The notes under the pieces: model-generated
Databases searched by the model: none
Told to the model about the DNA's origin: nothing
Seen by the model: the letters and a program-made list of their open reading frames with translations, nothing else
Source: an uncultured Neomegalonema sp.
GTDB lineage: Bacteria; Pseudomonadota; Alphaproteobacteria; Rhodobacterales; Rhodobacteraceae
Reading direction: 5' to 3'
Length of the DNA stretch: 64,000 nucleotides
NCBI GenBank assembly: GCA_937995735.1
Contig: CALKIZ010000085.1
Span: 1 to 64,000 of the forward strand
Translations under genes and position numbers: made by a program
In this document: one piece after another, positions 29,756 through 39,179 of the stretch
Position numbering within the stretch: position 1 is the stretch's first letter
Layout of the letters: the number at the start of each line of letters is the position of its first letter

Positions 29756-30595
29756 TTATCCCCGCGCCAACAAATCCTCCAACTGCCGCTTGATCCAGCC
29801 TTTCGGAATAAAGTGTCCCCGGCCATGAATGTCGATCTGGACTTCTTTTCCATTGCCGCAATCAGTCCAGCGGTGCTCGGTATATTCATGGATTGGTGCA
29901 ACGGTTGATACTTGCGTTGCCGTGCGCCGCGACGGATCACACCCGCTGATCTCAACCCACGGCAACATGCCGAGGGCCGGGTCGGGGTCGTCTCTGGTCG
30001 GCAGATCAATAACGTTATCGCGCAGCCCATGAACATTTCGGATGCTGACTGGTCCCGTGTCACAGCGCGAAGGACTCGCATAATCAATCAATCCGCCGAT
30101 CCCGAGGACCGCCGTATATTGATCGCCACTGTCACAAGCAACGGCGAGCGCCATCAGACTACCGAAAGAATAGCCGGAGAGGTACACGCGGCTGCGATCA
30201 ATGGGCCAGCGACGCTGGGCGTCGGCCAAAACTGCCTCGGTAAAGCGAACATCGCGGTCTTCCCAATGCCAGAACGCCCATGATTTATCGATACCGTCGG
30301 GAGCCAGCAACAGCACACCAGTCTCATTCGTTGCCCCGAAGACTCTCTTGCTGCGAGTCGGATGACGTCCTTGTCGGCCCCAGCCGTGAAAATGAATCAG
30401 AACTGGTAGAGGATCGGTCCCGTTCCATCCGTCGGGTGCGCGGGCGGCATAGCTCCGATCACCGATTTTGCAGGAGGTATCGCCGCCACAGACGGAGGGT
30501 GTGAGGGTCGGTTGAATAGCATTGCTTTGTTGCTGTTGCGGCGTGCAGCTCATTAGAAAAGCCGCTAAACCCAAGACCCACATTTGCGATTTCAT
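29756..30595 (-). CDS. lipoprotein alpha/beta hydrolase, PHB depolymerase/LpqC-like esterase
   Basis: 279 aa. The N-terminus is a lipoprotein signal (LGLAAFLMSC lipobox, Cys17). The mature part has the esterase/polyhydroxybutyrate-depolymerase layout: oxyanion region VLIHFHGWG, nucleophile GYSFGS (Ser143), and the catalytic His in IDIHGRGHFIP; the acid is probably the Asp in the HGLRDNVI region. Four or more cysteines (VCGGDTSC, ISGCD, TDCGN) suggest disulfides in the periplasm. The natural substrate cannot be told from sequence. Single gene between the orphan ATPase and prfB. Confidence 0.82.
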   Translation of the reverse strand: MKSQMWVLGLAAFLMSCTPQQQQSNAIQPTLTPSVCGGDTSCKIGDRSYAARAPDGWNGTDPLPVLIHFHGWGRQGRHPTRSKRVFGATNETGVLLLAPDGIDKSWAFWHWEDRDVRFTEAVLADAQRRWPIDRSRVYLSGYSFGSLMALAVACDSGDQYTAVLGIGGLIDYASPSRCDTGPVSIRNVHGLRDNVIDLPTRDDPDPALGMLPWVEISGCDPSRRTATQVSTVAPIHEYTEHRWTDCGNGKEVQIDIHGRGHFIPKGWIKRQLEDLLARG

Positions 30596-30797
30596 ACACA
30601 GTCCTCGAAATTATCATACGCCTGATACAGTAGGATTTCACGCTGTCCTATGACCAATGAAAGGCCGGTGAACGAATAGTGATTGAATGTCAGTACACTT
30701 CAGAACGTCATCCCGAACGGCGCACAGCCTTTACTCGCCTAAGCTTCCCCGCTACATCAGTTCACCTAAGTTTCCTTCGTAATCTGGAGCTGCGTTC

Positions 30798-31922
30798 ATG
30801 CGCGCCGAGACGCAATCCCTCGTTAATGCCATTCAAGAATCATTAACCCTGTTACGCCGCCGCCTCGACTGGGACACAGCAGAGGCGCGAATGGAAGAAT
30901 TCGACGCGCGTGCAGAAGATCCTGAACTTTGGAACGACCCCGAAAACGCGCAAAAAGTTATGCGCGAACGCCAGAAACTCTCCGATTCAATGGATGCCTA
31001 CCGTGCCATAGAAACCGAGATGACCGACCAAATCGAGATGATTGAACTCGGCGAAATGGAAGAAGATGAAGAAGTCATTGCCGAGGCCGAGGCTACTCTT
31101 GGCCGTCTAAAAGAGCGAGCGGGGCAAGCAGAGCTAGAGGCGTTGCTTTCTGGTGAGATGGATGGCACAGACGCCTTCATCGAAATAAATGCCGGAGCAG
31201 GGGGCACTGAGTCGAGCGATTGGGCCTCAATGCTGGCCCGCATGTACACGCGCTGGGCGGAAAAGCGCGGCTACAAAGTCGAAACACTGGAATACTCAGC
31301 GGGGGATGAGGCGGGTATCAAATCCGTCACATATCAGGTCAAGGGTGATAATGCCTTTGGTTGGTTGAAGGCTGAATCCGGTGTGCATCGTCTCGTACGG
31401 ATTTCTCCATTCGACTCCAACGCTCGCCGTCATACCTCGTTTTCTTCGGTTCAAGTCTCGCCGGTGATTGATGACACCATCGAGATTGATATTCAGGAAA
31501 AAGACATTCGTGTTGATACCTACCGCTCGTCTGGTGCAGGCGGACAGCACGTCAATACGACGGACTCTGCGGTGCGTATTACCCATATGCCATCGGGTAT
31601 TGTGGTGACTTCCTCTGAGAAATCACAGCACCAGAACCGCGCAAACTGTATGACTATGCTGCGCTCGCGGCTTTATGATCTGGAGATGAGCAAACGCGAA
31701 GAGGCGGCAAGCGAGCATCGCGCCGAACAATCCGACATTGGCTGGGGTCACCAAATCCGATCCTATGTTCTGCAACCGTATCAGATGGTCAAAGACCTGC
31801 GTACGGGCGAAGAAACATCCGATACTCAAGGCGTTCTCGATGGTAATCTCGACCCGTTTATGGGGGCGGCGTTGGCAGCGGAAGTCTCGGGTAAATCTCG
31901 CGCGCAAGCAGCGGAAGATTAA
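30798..31922 (+). CDS. prfB: peptide chain release factor 2
   Basis: 374 aa, full length. Recognises UGA and UAA stop codons through the SPF tripeptide (residues 203-205, in RISPFDSN) and hydrolyses peptidyl-tRNA with the GGQ motif (residues 248-250). The reading frame is continuous from MRAETQSLV: the programmed +1 frameshift with an in-frame UGA near codon 25, found in many bacteria, is absent. It converges with the pca operon with 13 bases between stops. Confidence 0.97.
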   Translation: MRAETQSLVNAIQESLTLLRRRLDWDTAEARMEEFDARAEDPELWNDPENAQKVMRERQKLSDSMDAYRAIETEMTDQIEMIELGEMEEDEEVIAEAEATLGRLKERAGQAELEALLSGEMDGTDAFIEINAGAGGTESSDWASMLARMYTRWAEKRGYKVETLEYSAGDEAGIKSVTYQVKGDNAFGWLKAESGVHRLVRISPFDSNARRHTSFSSVQVSPVIDDTIEIDIQEKDIRVDTYRSSGAGGQHVNTTDSAVRITHMPSGIVVTSSEKSQHQNRANCMTMLRSRLYDLEMSKREEAASEHRAEQSDIGWGHQIRSYVLQPYQMVKDLRTGEETSDTQGVLDGNLDPFMGAALAAEVSGKSRAQAAED

Positions 31923-31935
31923 GGTCATCACACTA

Positions 31936-33227
31936 CTAACCGCCAGAAACCCTAGCTAATATTCTGTCGATGATTTCTCCGGCTTGTCCTATTTGTTGTG
32001 CCGGATCGTCTAGCGCAGCCCAGTTTATAGGCGCGTCCGTTTGCTTTTTTAGTGCATCAACCAGAGAGCCTTTTTCTTTTGCCGCTGCTTTGACCATCGC
32101 CTGAGCGTCTGCACGGGGCATATGCCCCGAAAGTGCAAAGCTCGCCGCCTCAGCGACAATGCCGCCGTTTGTCAGGGCGAGATTTTCTTTCATTTTTTCA
32201 ACATTGGGTTGGAAGCCGTCCAGCGTTTCTTCCGCAATTTTCAGGGCGGCTCCGGTCGCGCATACCATGCGAGGAAGCACAAACCATTCCTCTGACCAAT
32301 GCGCCACATCCCGCTCCATGATTTGCAATGCGGCATGATGCATTTCACTTACGGCACTCGCATTGTTGCGCGCTAGAGCGACCAGCGCAGAAGGCCCGAC
32401 CGGATTTTGTTTTTGCGGCATCGTTGATGAACCGCCGGTGTTGCCAAGTGTCACCTCAGCAATTTCCGTCTGGGCAAGGATAATCAAATCCGCTCCGATC
32501 TTGCCGAGCGCCGCTGTTGTCGTGGCAAGCCATCCGGTGAGTTCCAACAATCTATCCCGACCAACATGCCAAGGCGCGGCAGCGCTTAAACCCAATTCGG
32601 CGGCAAGTGCTTCCATTGTCTCGATACCGCGCGGTACAGCGGCCAGCGTCCCGGAAGCACCGCCCGATTGTACCGCCAGCAGGCGGGGCCGCAATTCTGC
32701 CAGCCGCTCTTTTTGTCGCAACAGCGGGTCAAGCCATACGCGCATTTCAGTCCGAATGTTGTCGGCGTAGAATGCTGCATCCAAGTGCGCCCAGCTTGCG
32801 CCGTGTCGCGATGTTTATCGGCAAGCTCTGCAAGGCGGGTAATGATGCGATCCAATCGCCGTTCCATTACAACGAGCGCATCGCGCAAGCGCAGGATCAA
32901 TGCGGTATCAACCACATCTTGCGTCGTTGCTCCCCAATGAAGGTACTGGGCTGTTTCGCCAATTTGAGTGCGCAATGCGTCAATCAATGCTGGAACAGGA
33001 ATACCTGACTCCGCCACGCCATTGCGTAAATCTTCAGGTGAAACTTGAGCGCTCTCTATACGGGATGGCAAATCACTGTCGGGGATAACGCCAAGGGCAA
33101 TCTGAACACGCGCGAGTGCGGCTTCGAACTGGATCATGGCCGCAATTTCGGCTTCGTCGGTAAAAAGACGAGCGACTTCGGGGTCTGAATATAACTTACC
33201 GTAAATCGTTGAATCCAGAGGACTCAT
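31936..33227 (-). pseudogene. pcaB: 3-carboxy-cis,cis-muconate cycloisomerase, frameshifted
   Basis: Two overlapping reading frames together make one PcaB of the fumarase/aspartase superfamily. The N-terminal part (start 33227, MSPLDSTIYGKLYSDPEV... to TTFGLKCA) and the C-terminal part (from VWLDPLLRQKERL to the stop at 31936) join at about 32738-32744. A single lost base there (probably one G in GCG(G)TA) explains the break. The downstream half keeps the superfamily signature GGSSTMPQKQNP, so little other decay is visible. Either a recent mutation or a sequencing error. PcaB cyclises carboxymuconate in protocatechuate degradation. The start overlaps the BKACE stop by 4 bases. Confidence 0.85.
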
Positions 33228-34051
33228 GCTGCGCGTAAGCCAAGTATCTGACGCGCTTCAGCGCATGTTGCGGGACGGCGATTATACTCGCTACAGAGTT
33301 CCGCAACCCGACCAACCAAAGCCGCATTTGACGGAGCAAGGGTGGTTTTATCCCAACGGACATTATCCTCAAGCCCCGTGCGGCAATGCCCGCCAAGTTC
33401 CAGCGACCATTTGTTCACCTCAAGTTGTCCGGCGGCTATTCCTGCGGCGGTCCAAACCGCGTCCGGCGCGATACGTTTAACGGTGGCGACATAGAACTCG
33501 AATGTTTCACGATCGACCGGCATTGCGTTTTTCACGCCCATAACGAATTGGATCAGTAATGGCCCTTTCATTCGGCCATCCTTTTGCATTTTTACGGCTT
33601 GAAAAATATGGCTGAGATCGAACGCTTCAATCTCCGGCTTTACGTCATGTTCCAACATTTCGGATGCCAGCCAGTCAACCAACTCAGGATGGTTTTCATA
33701 AACCCTCGTCGGGAAGTTATTGGACCCTACCGACAGCGAGCACATATCCGGCTTAAGCGGAATCATTCCACCGCGCTCGCGTCCGCTGCCAGAGCGCCCG
33801 CCGGTTGAAAGTTGCACAATCATTCCCGGGCAATACTTTTCGATCCCTTCTTTTAATGCGGCGAAACGATCCGGGTCTGAGGTTGGTGTTTGATCATCAT
33901 TACGCACATGACAGTGGGCGAGCGATGCACCGGCTTCATACGAGGCATGGGTCGATTCGATCTGCTCTGAAACCGTGATAGGAACCGCAGGGTTATCTTC
34001 CTTACGAGGAACCGAGCCGGTAATCGCGACGGTAATGATAGCGGGTGTCAT
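33224..34051 (-). CDS. BKACE family protein (beta-keto acid cleavage enzyme, DUF849)
   Basis: 275 aa. TIM-barrel enzyme of the family that cleaves beta-keto acids with acetyl-CoA, first known for 3-keto-5-aminohexanoate. Seen: AITGSVPRKEDNP at the start, the metal-binding histidines in AHCHVRN, the substrate loop STGGRSGSGRERGG, SVGSNNFPTRVYEN, and the C-terminal GGHCRTGLEDNV. Because it sits inside a pca operon (4-base overlaps on both sides), its likely substrate is beta-ketoadipate or a near relative, replacing the CoA-transferase/thiolase route. That assignment is inference from context. Confidence 0.88.
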   Translation of the reverse strand: MTPAIITVAITGSVPRKEDNPAVPITVSEQIESTHASYEAGASLAHCHVRNDDQTPTSDPDRFAALKEGIEKYCPGMIVQLSTGGRSGSGRERGGMIPLKPDMCSLSVGSNNFPTRVYENHPELVDWLASEMLEHDVKPEIEAFDLSHIFQAVKMQKDGRMKGPLLIQFVMGVKNAMPVDRETFEFYVATVKRIAPDAVWTAAGIAAGQLEVNKWSLELGGHCRTGLEDNVRWDKTTLAPSNAALVGRVAELCSEYNRRPATCAEARQILGLRAA

Positions 34052-34425
34052 GTTGCCTCCAGTTTGGCGTATTCCGCCTTGGCAATTTTAAATGCACGGT
34101 TTGCAGCGGAAACCCCTGCATAAACTGCGACGTGCAACAATGCCTCTTTCACATCATTCATGCTGGCCCCTGTATTTGCAGTGGCGCGAATGTGCATGGC
34201 GACTTCTTCGTCGTGACCTTGAGCCGCCAACAAAGCAATCGTAATCATGCTGCGTTCGCGATGCGTTAGGGTAGGGCGGGACCAAACCGATCCCCAAGCC
34301 CCTTCAGTGATAAATTTCTGAAAGTCTTCATCAAACGGCGTTTTATTCGCCTCGGCGCGGTCTACATGCTCTTCACCCAAAACGCTTCGGCGGGTGGTCA
34401 TCCCTTGATCAAAGGCATCAGACAA
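34048..34425 (-). CDS. pcaC: 4-carboxymuconolactone decarboxylase
   Basis: 125 aa, normal for PcaC. Decarboxylates gamma-carboxymuconolactone to beta-ketoadipate enol-lactone. Seen: RRSVLGEEHVDRA near the N-terminus, WGSVWSRPTLTHRERSM, and the AhpD-like helix region with the conserved His in MHIRATANTGAS. It overlaps pcaD by 8 bases upstream and the BKACE gene by 4 bases downstream, exactly where pcaHG would be expected in related operons. Confidence 0.93.
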   Translation of the reverse strand: MSDAFDQGMTTRRSVLGEEHVDRAEANKTPFDEDFQKFITEGAWGSVWSRPTLTHRERSMITIALLAAQGHDEEVAMHIRATANTGASMNDVKEALLHVAVYAGVSAANRAFKIAKAEYAKLEAT

Positions 34426-35206
34426 GCGCGTTATCCTTCAGCAAACTTATAATCCCTTTTGCGAGTGCTTCGGGTTGCTCGATACAGGGCAGATGACCGC
34501 ATTGATCAATTTCCATAAAGGTTGCCCCTTCGATTAAACCTGCAAGCTCACGCACCAGCGCCGGAGGCGTTGCCCCATCCTGCACACCGACAACGCATAG
34601 CGTTGGGGCTTTGATCGCCCGCGTTCTGTCGGTGAAATCAGCATCGCGGATGGCTCGGCCTACCGAACAATACCCCTCGGCCAATGTGCGTGTCAGCATA
34701 TTGCACCACATTGCAAAGTCAGGATTATTTTCGCGATATGCAGATGTGAACCAGCGTTCCATCGTTGGCTCCAGCACGGCATCCATACCGCCGCTCTTGA
34801 TGGCGGCGAACCGGGGGTTCCAGATTTCAGGAGTTCCGATTTTGTGCCCGGTGTCGCAAAGAACAAGGGCCAATACCTTGCCGGGGTTTGCACTGGCGAA
34901 TGCTTGAGCGATCAAGCCTCCAACAGATAAACCGATGATAACCGCCTTTTCTATTTTCAGGTGATCGAGAAGCGCAGATACATCTTCGGCATGAGCTTCA
35001 ATGGGCCGCTCTCCTGCAAAATCGCTCAAGCCATGACCGGCTTTGTCATAACGGATGATCCTCAAGCCGTCTGGCAAGTGCTGTAACAATGGATTCCAAG
35101 TCCGAAAGTCCGTCCCTAGAGAATTAGAGAATAGTATAGGCAAACCATCCTGCTGCCCTTCATCACTGTAATGCAGCCCTTTATCGCCGCGCATCAAGAT
35201 TGGCAT
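34418..35206 (-). CDS. pcaD: 3-oxoadipate enol-lactonase
   Basis: 262 aa alpha/beta hydrolase that opens beta-ketoadipate enol-lactone. Seen: oxyanion region LFSNSLGTDFRTWNP, RYDKAGHGLSD, the nucleophile elbow IGLSVGG (Ser), and the catalytic His in DQCGHLPCIEQPE. The start at 35206 follows AAGGGAA by 6 bases; the 25 extra residues of the longer ORF are not typical. First gene of the pcaD-pcaC-BKACE-pcaB operon. No pcaQ-type regulator is beside it in this window. Confidence 0.93.
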   Translation of the reverse strand: MPILMRGDKGLHYSDEGQQDGLPILFSNSLGTDFRTWNPLLQHLPDGLRIIRYDKAGHGLSDFAGERPIEAHAEDVSALLDHLKIEKAVIIGLSVGGLIAQAFASANPGKVLALVLCDTGHKIGTPEIWNPRFAAIKSGGMDAVLEPTMERWFTSAYRENNPDFAMWCNMLTRTLAEGYCSVGRAIRDADFTDRTRAIKAPTLCVVGVQDGATPPALVRELAGLIEGATFMEIDQCGHLPCIEQPEALAKGIISLLKDNALV

Positions 35207-35400
35207 TAAATTCCCTTTTCGTTTTATCCAACTGTGACGCGACGCAGCAGAGCGTTCAAGTCCAGTGAAGTTTTGTTTCAAAAAATTGCCGATGATACGC
35301 GCACCCGAAATAATGAGCGTACGTTCACTGTGGTGTTACGAGTGATTGTGGCGCACGCTTGGGTTTGATAGCTAGGCGTATCTAGCTAGGGGATTGAACC

Positions 35401-37227
35401 ATGGTAGCAACGACCGACCGTAAAAAGGGTAAGCCAGCTCTATTGAAGCGGCTTTTGCCGTTTTTTATGCCGTACAAAGCACAGGTATTTGCCGCAAGTT
35501 TGGCCCTGACGTCTGCTGCGTTCTTTACATTGTTGATGCCGGTGGCGCTGCGAAGAGTTATCGACCTTGGGTTTGACGAAGAAAAAGCGGAGTACATCGA
35601 CCGTTATTTTCTAGCCATGATCGGTGTTGCGGGCGCGCTCGCGATTGCAACGTCATTGCGGTATTATTTTGTGACAAAGCTCGGCGAACGTATCGTGACT
35701 GACATTCGGCGTGAAACTTACGACCATGCCATAGGGATGAGTCCCCGCTTTTTTGAGACTATCCGCACGGGTGAGACACTTTCGCGGATCAATACCGATA
35801 CGACTTTGGTTCAAACCCTGGTCGCGAGTACGGTGTCTATCGGATTACGGAATGTTCTTTTACTTGTTGGCGGCGTCGTTATGCTGCTCATGACAAGCGC
35901 GAAGCTTACCGGCCTTGTCCTCCTTATTGTTCCTGTAATTGTGATTCCGATCATCCTGATGGGCCGGCGTGTTCGTGGGTTCTCGAAACTAGCACAGGAT
36001 AAAATCGCGGAAACCTCTGCCATTGCCGGAGAAACACTAAGTTCTGTCCGCGATGTGCAAAGTTTCACGCAGGAAACTGGTGCAAGAGCAAGATTTGGAG
36101 CCGCCGCTGAAGGTGCTTTCGCGGCTTCGCATCAACGTATTGCCGCGCGTTCCCGGCTTACGGCTATTGTTATATTTTTACTGTTCACGGGCATTGTCAG
36201 TGTCATGTGGATTGGTGCGTCTGACGTAATAAACAACAGAATGACCGCAGGAGAACTGGGACAGTTTATCCTCTACGCAGTGATTGTTGCCGGTGCTTTT
36301 GCGGCGTTGTCCGAAATGTGGACGCAGTTGCAGCAAGCTGCGGGCGCGACTGAGCGCCTCGTCGAAATTCTTGATAGTGAGACAGATATCAAAGCGCCGC
36401 CCAATCCGCTCGCTTTGCCTGAGCCGCGCGGAGAGATTTCTTTTCGGGATGTTTCTTTCAGTTTTCCGAGCCGTCCCGATGAGAAAGCACTTGATGGTGT
36501 AACTTTTGACATAAAGCCAGGTGAAACAGTCGCCTTGGTTGGTCCTTCCGGAGCAGGAAAAACGACGGTATTCAATCTGTTACAAAGATTTTACGATCCG
36601 ACAGCCGGGTCAATTCGGCTTGATGGTGTTGCACTACCGGATGCTGATCCGAAAGCAATCCGCTCGCGGCTTTCGGTTGTGCCGCAGGAGCCTGCAATTT
36701 TTGCGGCCAGCGTTGCCGATAACATTCTCTTTGGACGCTCCGAAGCCTCCGAAGCCGACGCGATGCGCGCTGCAGAGGCTGCAGCAGCAAGTGGCTTTAT
36801 CGAAGCGCTGCCGGATGGATATGCGACCGAGGTTGGCGAGCGCGGTGTCATGCTCTCAGGTGGTCAAAAACAGCGGATTGCAATCGCAAGGGCGATCTTG
36901 CGCGATGCACCTGTTTTGTTACTTGATGAGGCAACGTCTGCGCTGGACGCTGAAAGCGAACGTGCTGTGCAAGTGGCTTTCGAAGCTCTTGCGAAAGACC
37001 GAACCACGATCGTTATCGCGCACCGCCTTGCGACGGTTAAAAAGGCTGATCGAATCATCGTTCTGGAAAACGGAAAGATCGTGGCGGAGGGTACGCATGA
37101 CGCATTGGTTGCTGAAGGTGGCTTATATGCGCGGTTGGCTAGGTTGCAATTTACCGGGTTGCGTGCGGTTGATGGAGAGCTAACCGATCCATCTGTGATA
37201 AGTGAATCGACGAACCAAATTGCTTAG
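35401..37227 (+). CDS. ABC transporter, MsbA-like half-transporter
   Basis: 608 aa. N-terminal exporter membrane domain with six helices (residues ~20-320) fused to an ATPase: Walker A GPSGAGKTT, Q-loop VVPQEPAIF, signature LSGGQKQRIAIARAI, Walker B PVLLLDEATSALD, switch His IVIAHRLATVKKAD. It belongs to the ABCB/MsbA-related exporters common in alphaproteobacteria; lipid or drug export is plausible, but no substrate can be assigned. GGGGA lies 8 bases before the ATG. Monocistronic, 59 bases before lipB. Confidence 0.92.
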   Translation: MVATTDRKKGKPALLKRLLPFFMPYKAQVFAASLALTSAAFFTLLMPVALRRVIDLGFDEEKAEYIDRYFLAMIGVAGALAIATSLRYYFVTKLGERIVTDIRRETYDHAIGMSPRFFETIRTGETLSRINTDTTLVQTLVASTVSIGLRNVLLLVGGVVMLLMTSAKLTGLVLLIVPVIVIPIILMGRRVRGFSKLAQDKIAETSAIAGETLSSVRDVQSFTQETGARARFGAAAEGAFAASHQRIAARSRLTAIVIFLLFTGIVSVMWIGASDVINNRMTAGELGQFILYAVIVAGAFAALSEMWTQLQQAAGATERLVEILDSETDIKAPPNPLALPEPRGEISFRDVSFSFPSRPDEKALDGVTFDIKPGETVALVGPSGAGKTTVFNLLQRFYDPTAGSIRLDGVALPDADPKAIRSRLSVVPQEPAIFAASVADNILFGRSEASEADAMRAAEAAAASGFIEALPDGYATEVGERGVMLSGGQKQRIAIARAILRDAPVLLLDEATSALDAESERAVQVAFEALAKDRTTIVIAHRLATVKKADRIIVLENGKIVAEGTHDALVAEGGLYARLARLQFTGLRAVDGELTDPSVISESTNQIA

Positions 37228-37286
37228 AATGTATACGCTTAAAAAGTATTGACTGCTGGATGATGTCGGTGGAGGGATGTTACTAA

Positions 37287-37967
37287 GTGACCGATAGCTC
37301 AACTTGTTCAACGGACCTCGAATGGCGTGTCGAAAATCAACCTGTTGGCTATGCGGAAGCGCTGAAATTTATGGAAGCGCGCGCTGCGGCGATCCGTGAT
37401 GAGGGCGAACTCGAATGTGTCTGGCTGTTAGAGCATCCTCCGCTTTACACGGCTGGGACCAGTGCAAATGTTGAAGACCTGTTGGACAACCGCTTTCCGG
37501 TTTATGTTGCCGGGCGAGGCGGTGAATACACCTATCACGGGCCGGGCCAACGCATATGCTACGCGATGCTAGACCTAAAACGCCGTGGAGAAGATGTCCG
37601 CTGCTATGTACATCACCTCGAAGAATGGATCATCCGAACGCTTGCGGTCTTTAATGTTACCGGAGAACGCAGGAAAGGGCGTCCGGGTGTATGGGTGCGA
37701 CGAACAGATATTGGATCCCCGTATCGGGAAGATAAAATAGCAGCATTGGGTGTTCGCATTCGCCGGTGGGTGACTCTGCATGGTGTGTCAATCAACCTTG
37801 AGCCTGATTTGAGCCATTATGAGGGCATCGTCCCGTGCGGGATTTCCGAACACGGTGTCACAAGTCTGGCAGAGTTGGGCATCATCGCCACAATGCCAGA
37901 GCTCGATATGGCCTTGCGTGAAGCTTTTCAGGAAGTGTTTGAGAATGGCAGAGAAACTAAACGGTGA
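37287..37967 (+). CDS. lipB: lipoyl(octanoyl) transferase
   Basis: 226 aa. Moves the octanoyl group from acyl carrier protein to the lipoyl domains of 2-oxoacid dehydrogenases and the glycine cleavage H protein. Seen: [14 protein letters not shown], the signature [12 protein letters not shown], catalytic Lys150 in [18 protein letters not shown] and acyl-thioester Cys184 in VPCGISEHG. Starts with GTG. Its end overlaps phhB by 23 bases. Confidence 0.96.
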   Translation: MTDSSTCSTDLEWRVENQPVGYAEALKFMEARAAAIRDEGELECVWLLEHPPLYTAGTSANVEDLLDNRFPVYVAGRGGEYTYHGPGQRICYAMLDLKRRGEDVRCYVHHLEEWIIRTLAVFNVTGERRKGRPGVWVRRTDIGSPYREDKIAALGVRIRRWVTLHGVSINLEPDLSHYEGIVPCGISEHGVTSLAELGIIATMPELDMALREAFQEVFENGRETKR

Positions 37968-38238
37968 AGAGCGGACTCAAGCACTAATAGAATTACAGGA
38001 GAAGGGCTGGGTGTTGGTAGAAGGACGTGACGCGCTTCAAAAATCTTTCAAGTTCAAGAATTTCGTTAATGCTTTTGCATGGATGACAAAAGCTGCGTTT
38101 TGGGCCGAAAAACTCAACCATCACCCGGAATGGCAGAACGTATACAATCGCGTTGATGTAACGTTGATCACGCATGATTGTGATGGATTGACTGCGTTGG
38201 ACGTTAAGTTAGCTCATAAGATGGAAGCCTTAGTCTAA
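37945..38238 (+). CDS. phhB: 4a-hydroxytetrahydrobiopterin dehydratase
   Basis: 97 aa, normal for pterin-4a-carbinolamine dehydratase. Recycles the pterin cofactor of aromatic amino acid hydroxylases; in bacteria without such a hydroxylase its role is less clear. Seen: the helix with the active-site motif [24 protein letters not shown], with His-His and the following His conserved. The ATG at 37945 is inside the lipB 3' end; the ORF start at 37819 is a lipB shadow. No phenylalanine hydroxylase gene is in this window. Confidence 0.93.
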   Translation: MAEKLNGEERTQALIELQEKGWVLVEGRDALQKSFKFKNFVNAFAWMTKAAFWAEKLNHHPEWQNVYNRVDVTLITHDCDGLTALDVKLAHKMEALV

Positions 38239-38281
38239 AACTCGCCATTAGGCCGCCGTTTTCGAGAGTTAGTTCAATCTT

Positions 38282-39010
38282 ATGAAAAAACATGCTTTCT
38301 TTGCCGCAGCGCTCGCGCTTTTGCCTTCTGTGTCTTCTGCGGCTGAACCAGTCTCTGAATCGCTCGCTTATCGTGCGTACATCGGCGGTTTGCCGCTTGG
38401 TACGCTCAATATTAAAATTGCGATGGATCAGGATCGCTACGCGACGAATGCGCGTTTCGACATTGCGTCACTGCTGAGTTGGGTTCTAGATACTGATGCC
38501 CGTGCTTCTTCGTCCGGTGTGATCAATAACGGCGGCGCGGTACCGCAATCTTTCGATTATTGGGTAAGAGACGGCAAAAAACAGCGAAATACGGAAATGC
38601 GCTTTGATGTGGCCGGGAATGCGAGCGAAGTACTCGCCGATCCTATTTTCCGTAAGCGTTCCTATGATCTCACTCTTGATCAGGTGAAAGGAGCGATTGA
38701 TCCCGCCACAGCTATTGCCATGCTTTCTGCGCCGAGAGATGGGGCATGTAATGTCGATATGAAAGTTTTCGATGGCCGCAAGTTGCATCGTGTCACAATG
38801 GAGCCATTGTCTGTAGATCCAAAAAAAATAAGGTGCTCAGGTCGATATGAACGTCTTGCTGGTTTCAAAGATAAATATATGACGCCTGAGCGTCGTTCTT
38901 ATACTTTTAAAGCTGAGCTAGAACAGATTGGGCCAAACCGATGGCGTCCAGTGAGAGTGAAGGCGAAGACAAAATTCGGTAATGCCACAGTCTTACTTAC
39001 AGAAAATTAG
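38282..39010 (+). CDS. DUF3108 periplasmic protein
   Basis: 242 aa with a signal peptide (KKHAFFAAALALLPSVSSAAEP). The mature protein has the all-beta layout of DUF3108 (SLAYRAYIGGLPLGTLNIKIAMD; VPQSFDYWVRDGKKQR; CNVDMKVFDGRKLHRVTM; KAKTKFGNATVLL). DUF3108 proteins are envelope proteins of unknown function, shaped somewhat like lipid- or polysaccharide-binding barrels. Two cysteines (DGACNVD, IRCSGRY) could form a disulfide. It has its own terminator. Confidence 0.85.
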   Translation: MKKHAFFAAALALLPSVSSAAEPVSESLAYRAYIGGLPLGTLNIKIAMDQDRYATNARFDIASLLSWVLDTDARASSSGVINNGGAVPQSFDYWVRDGKKQRNTEMRFDVAGNASEVLADPIFRKRSYDLTLDQVKGAIDPATAIAMLSAPRDGACNVDMKVFDGRKLHRVTMEPLSVDPKKIRCSGRYERLAGFKDKYMTPERRSYTFKAELEQIGPNRWRPVRVKAKTKFGNATVLLTEN

Positions 39011-39017
39011 CGCTGAT

Positions 39018-39050
39018 AGCCGCCTTTGAAATAACAGGCGGCTTTCTTTT
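39018..39050 (+). terminator. intrinsic terminator of the DUF3108 gene
   Basis: AGCCGCCT (39018-39025), 10-base loop, AGGCGGCT (39036-39043), then TTCTTTT. Starts 8 bases after the stop codon. Confidence 0.9.
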
Positions 39051-39179
39051 GTCTGGTACTATGACGACGATAACCAAGTTCCTTGAAAACGGTTACTGAA
39101 TGGCGTGTGAGTTTTGATTTTCTTACACGCCATTTATTCTTTGCAAACGTTATTGATGGGGCAATTACAGCACCTGAGT

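Noticed and set aside
36521-37183. A 220-codon plus-strand ORF within the MsbA-like gene.
   Set aside because: Out-of-frame shadow of the ABC ATPase domain; Arg/Ser/Leu-rich product with no family.
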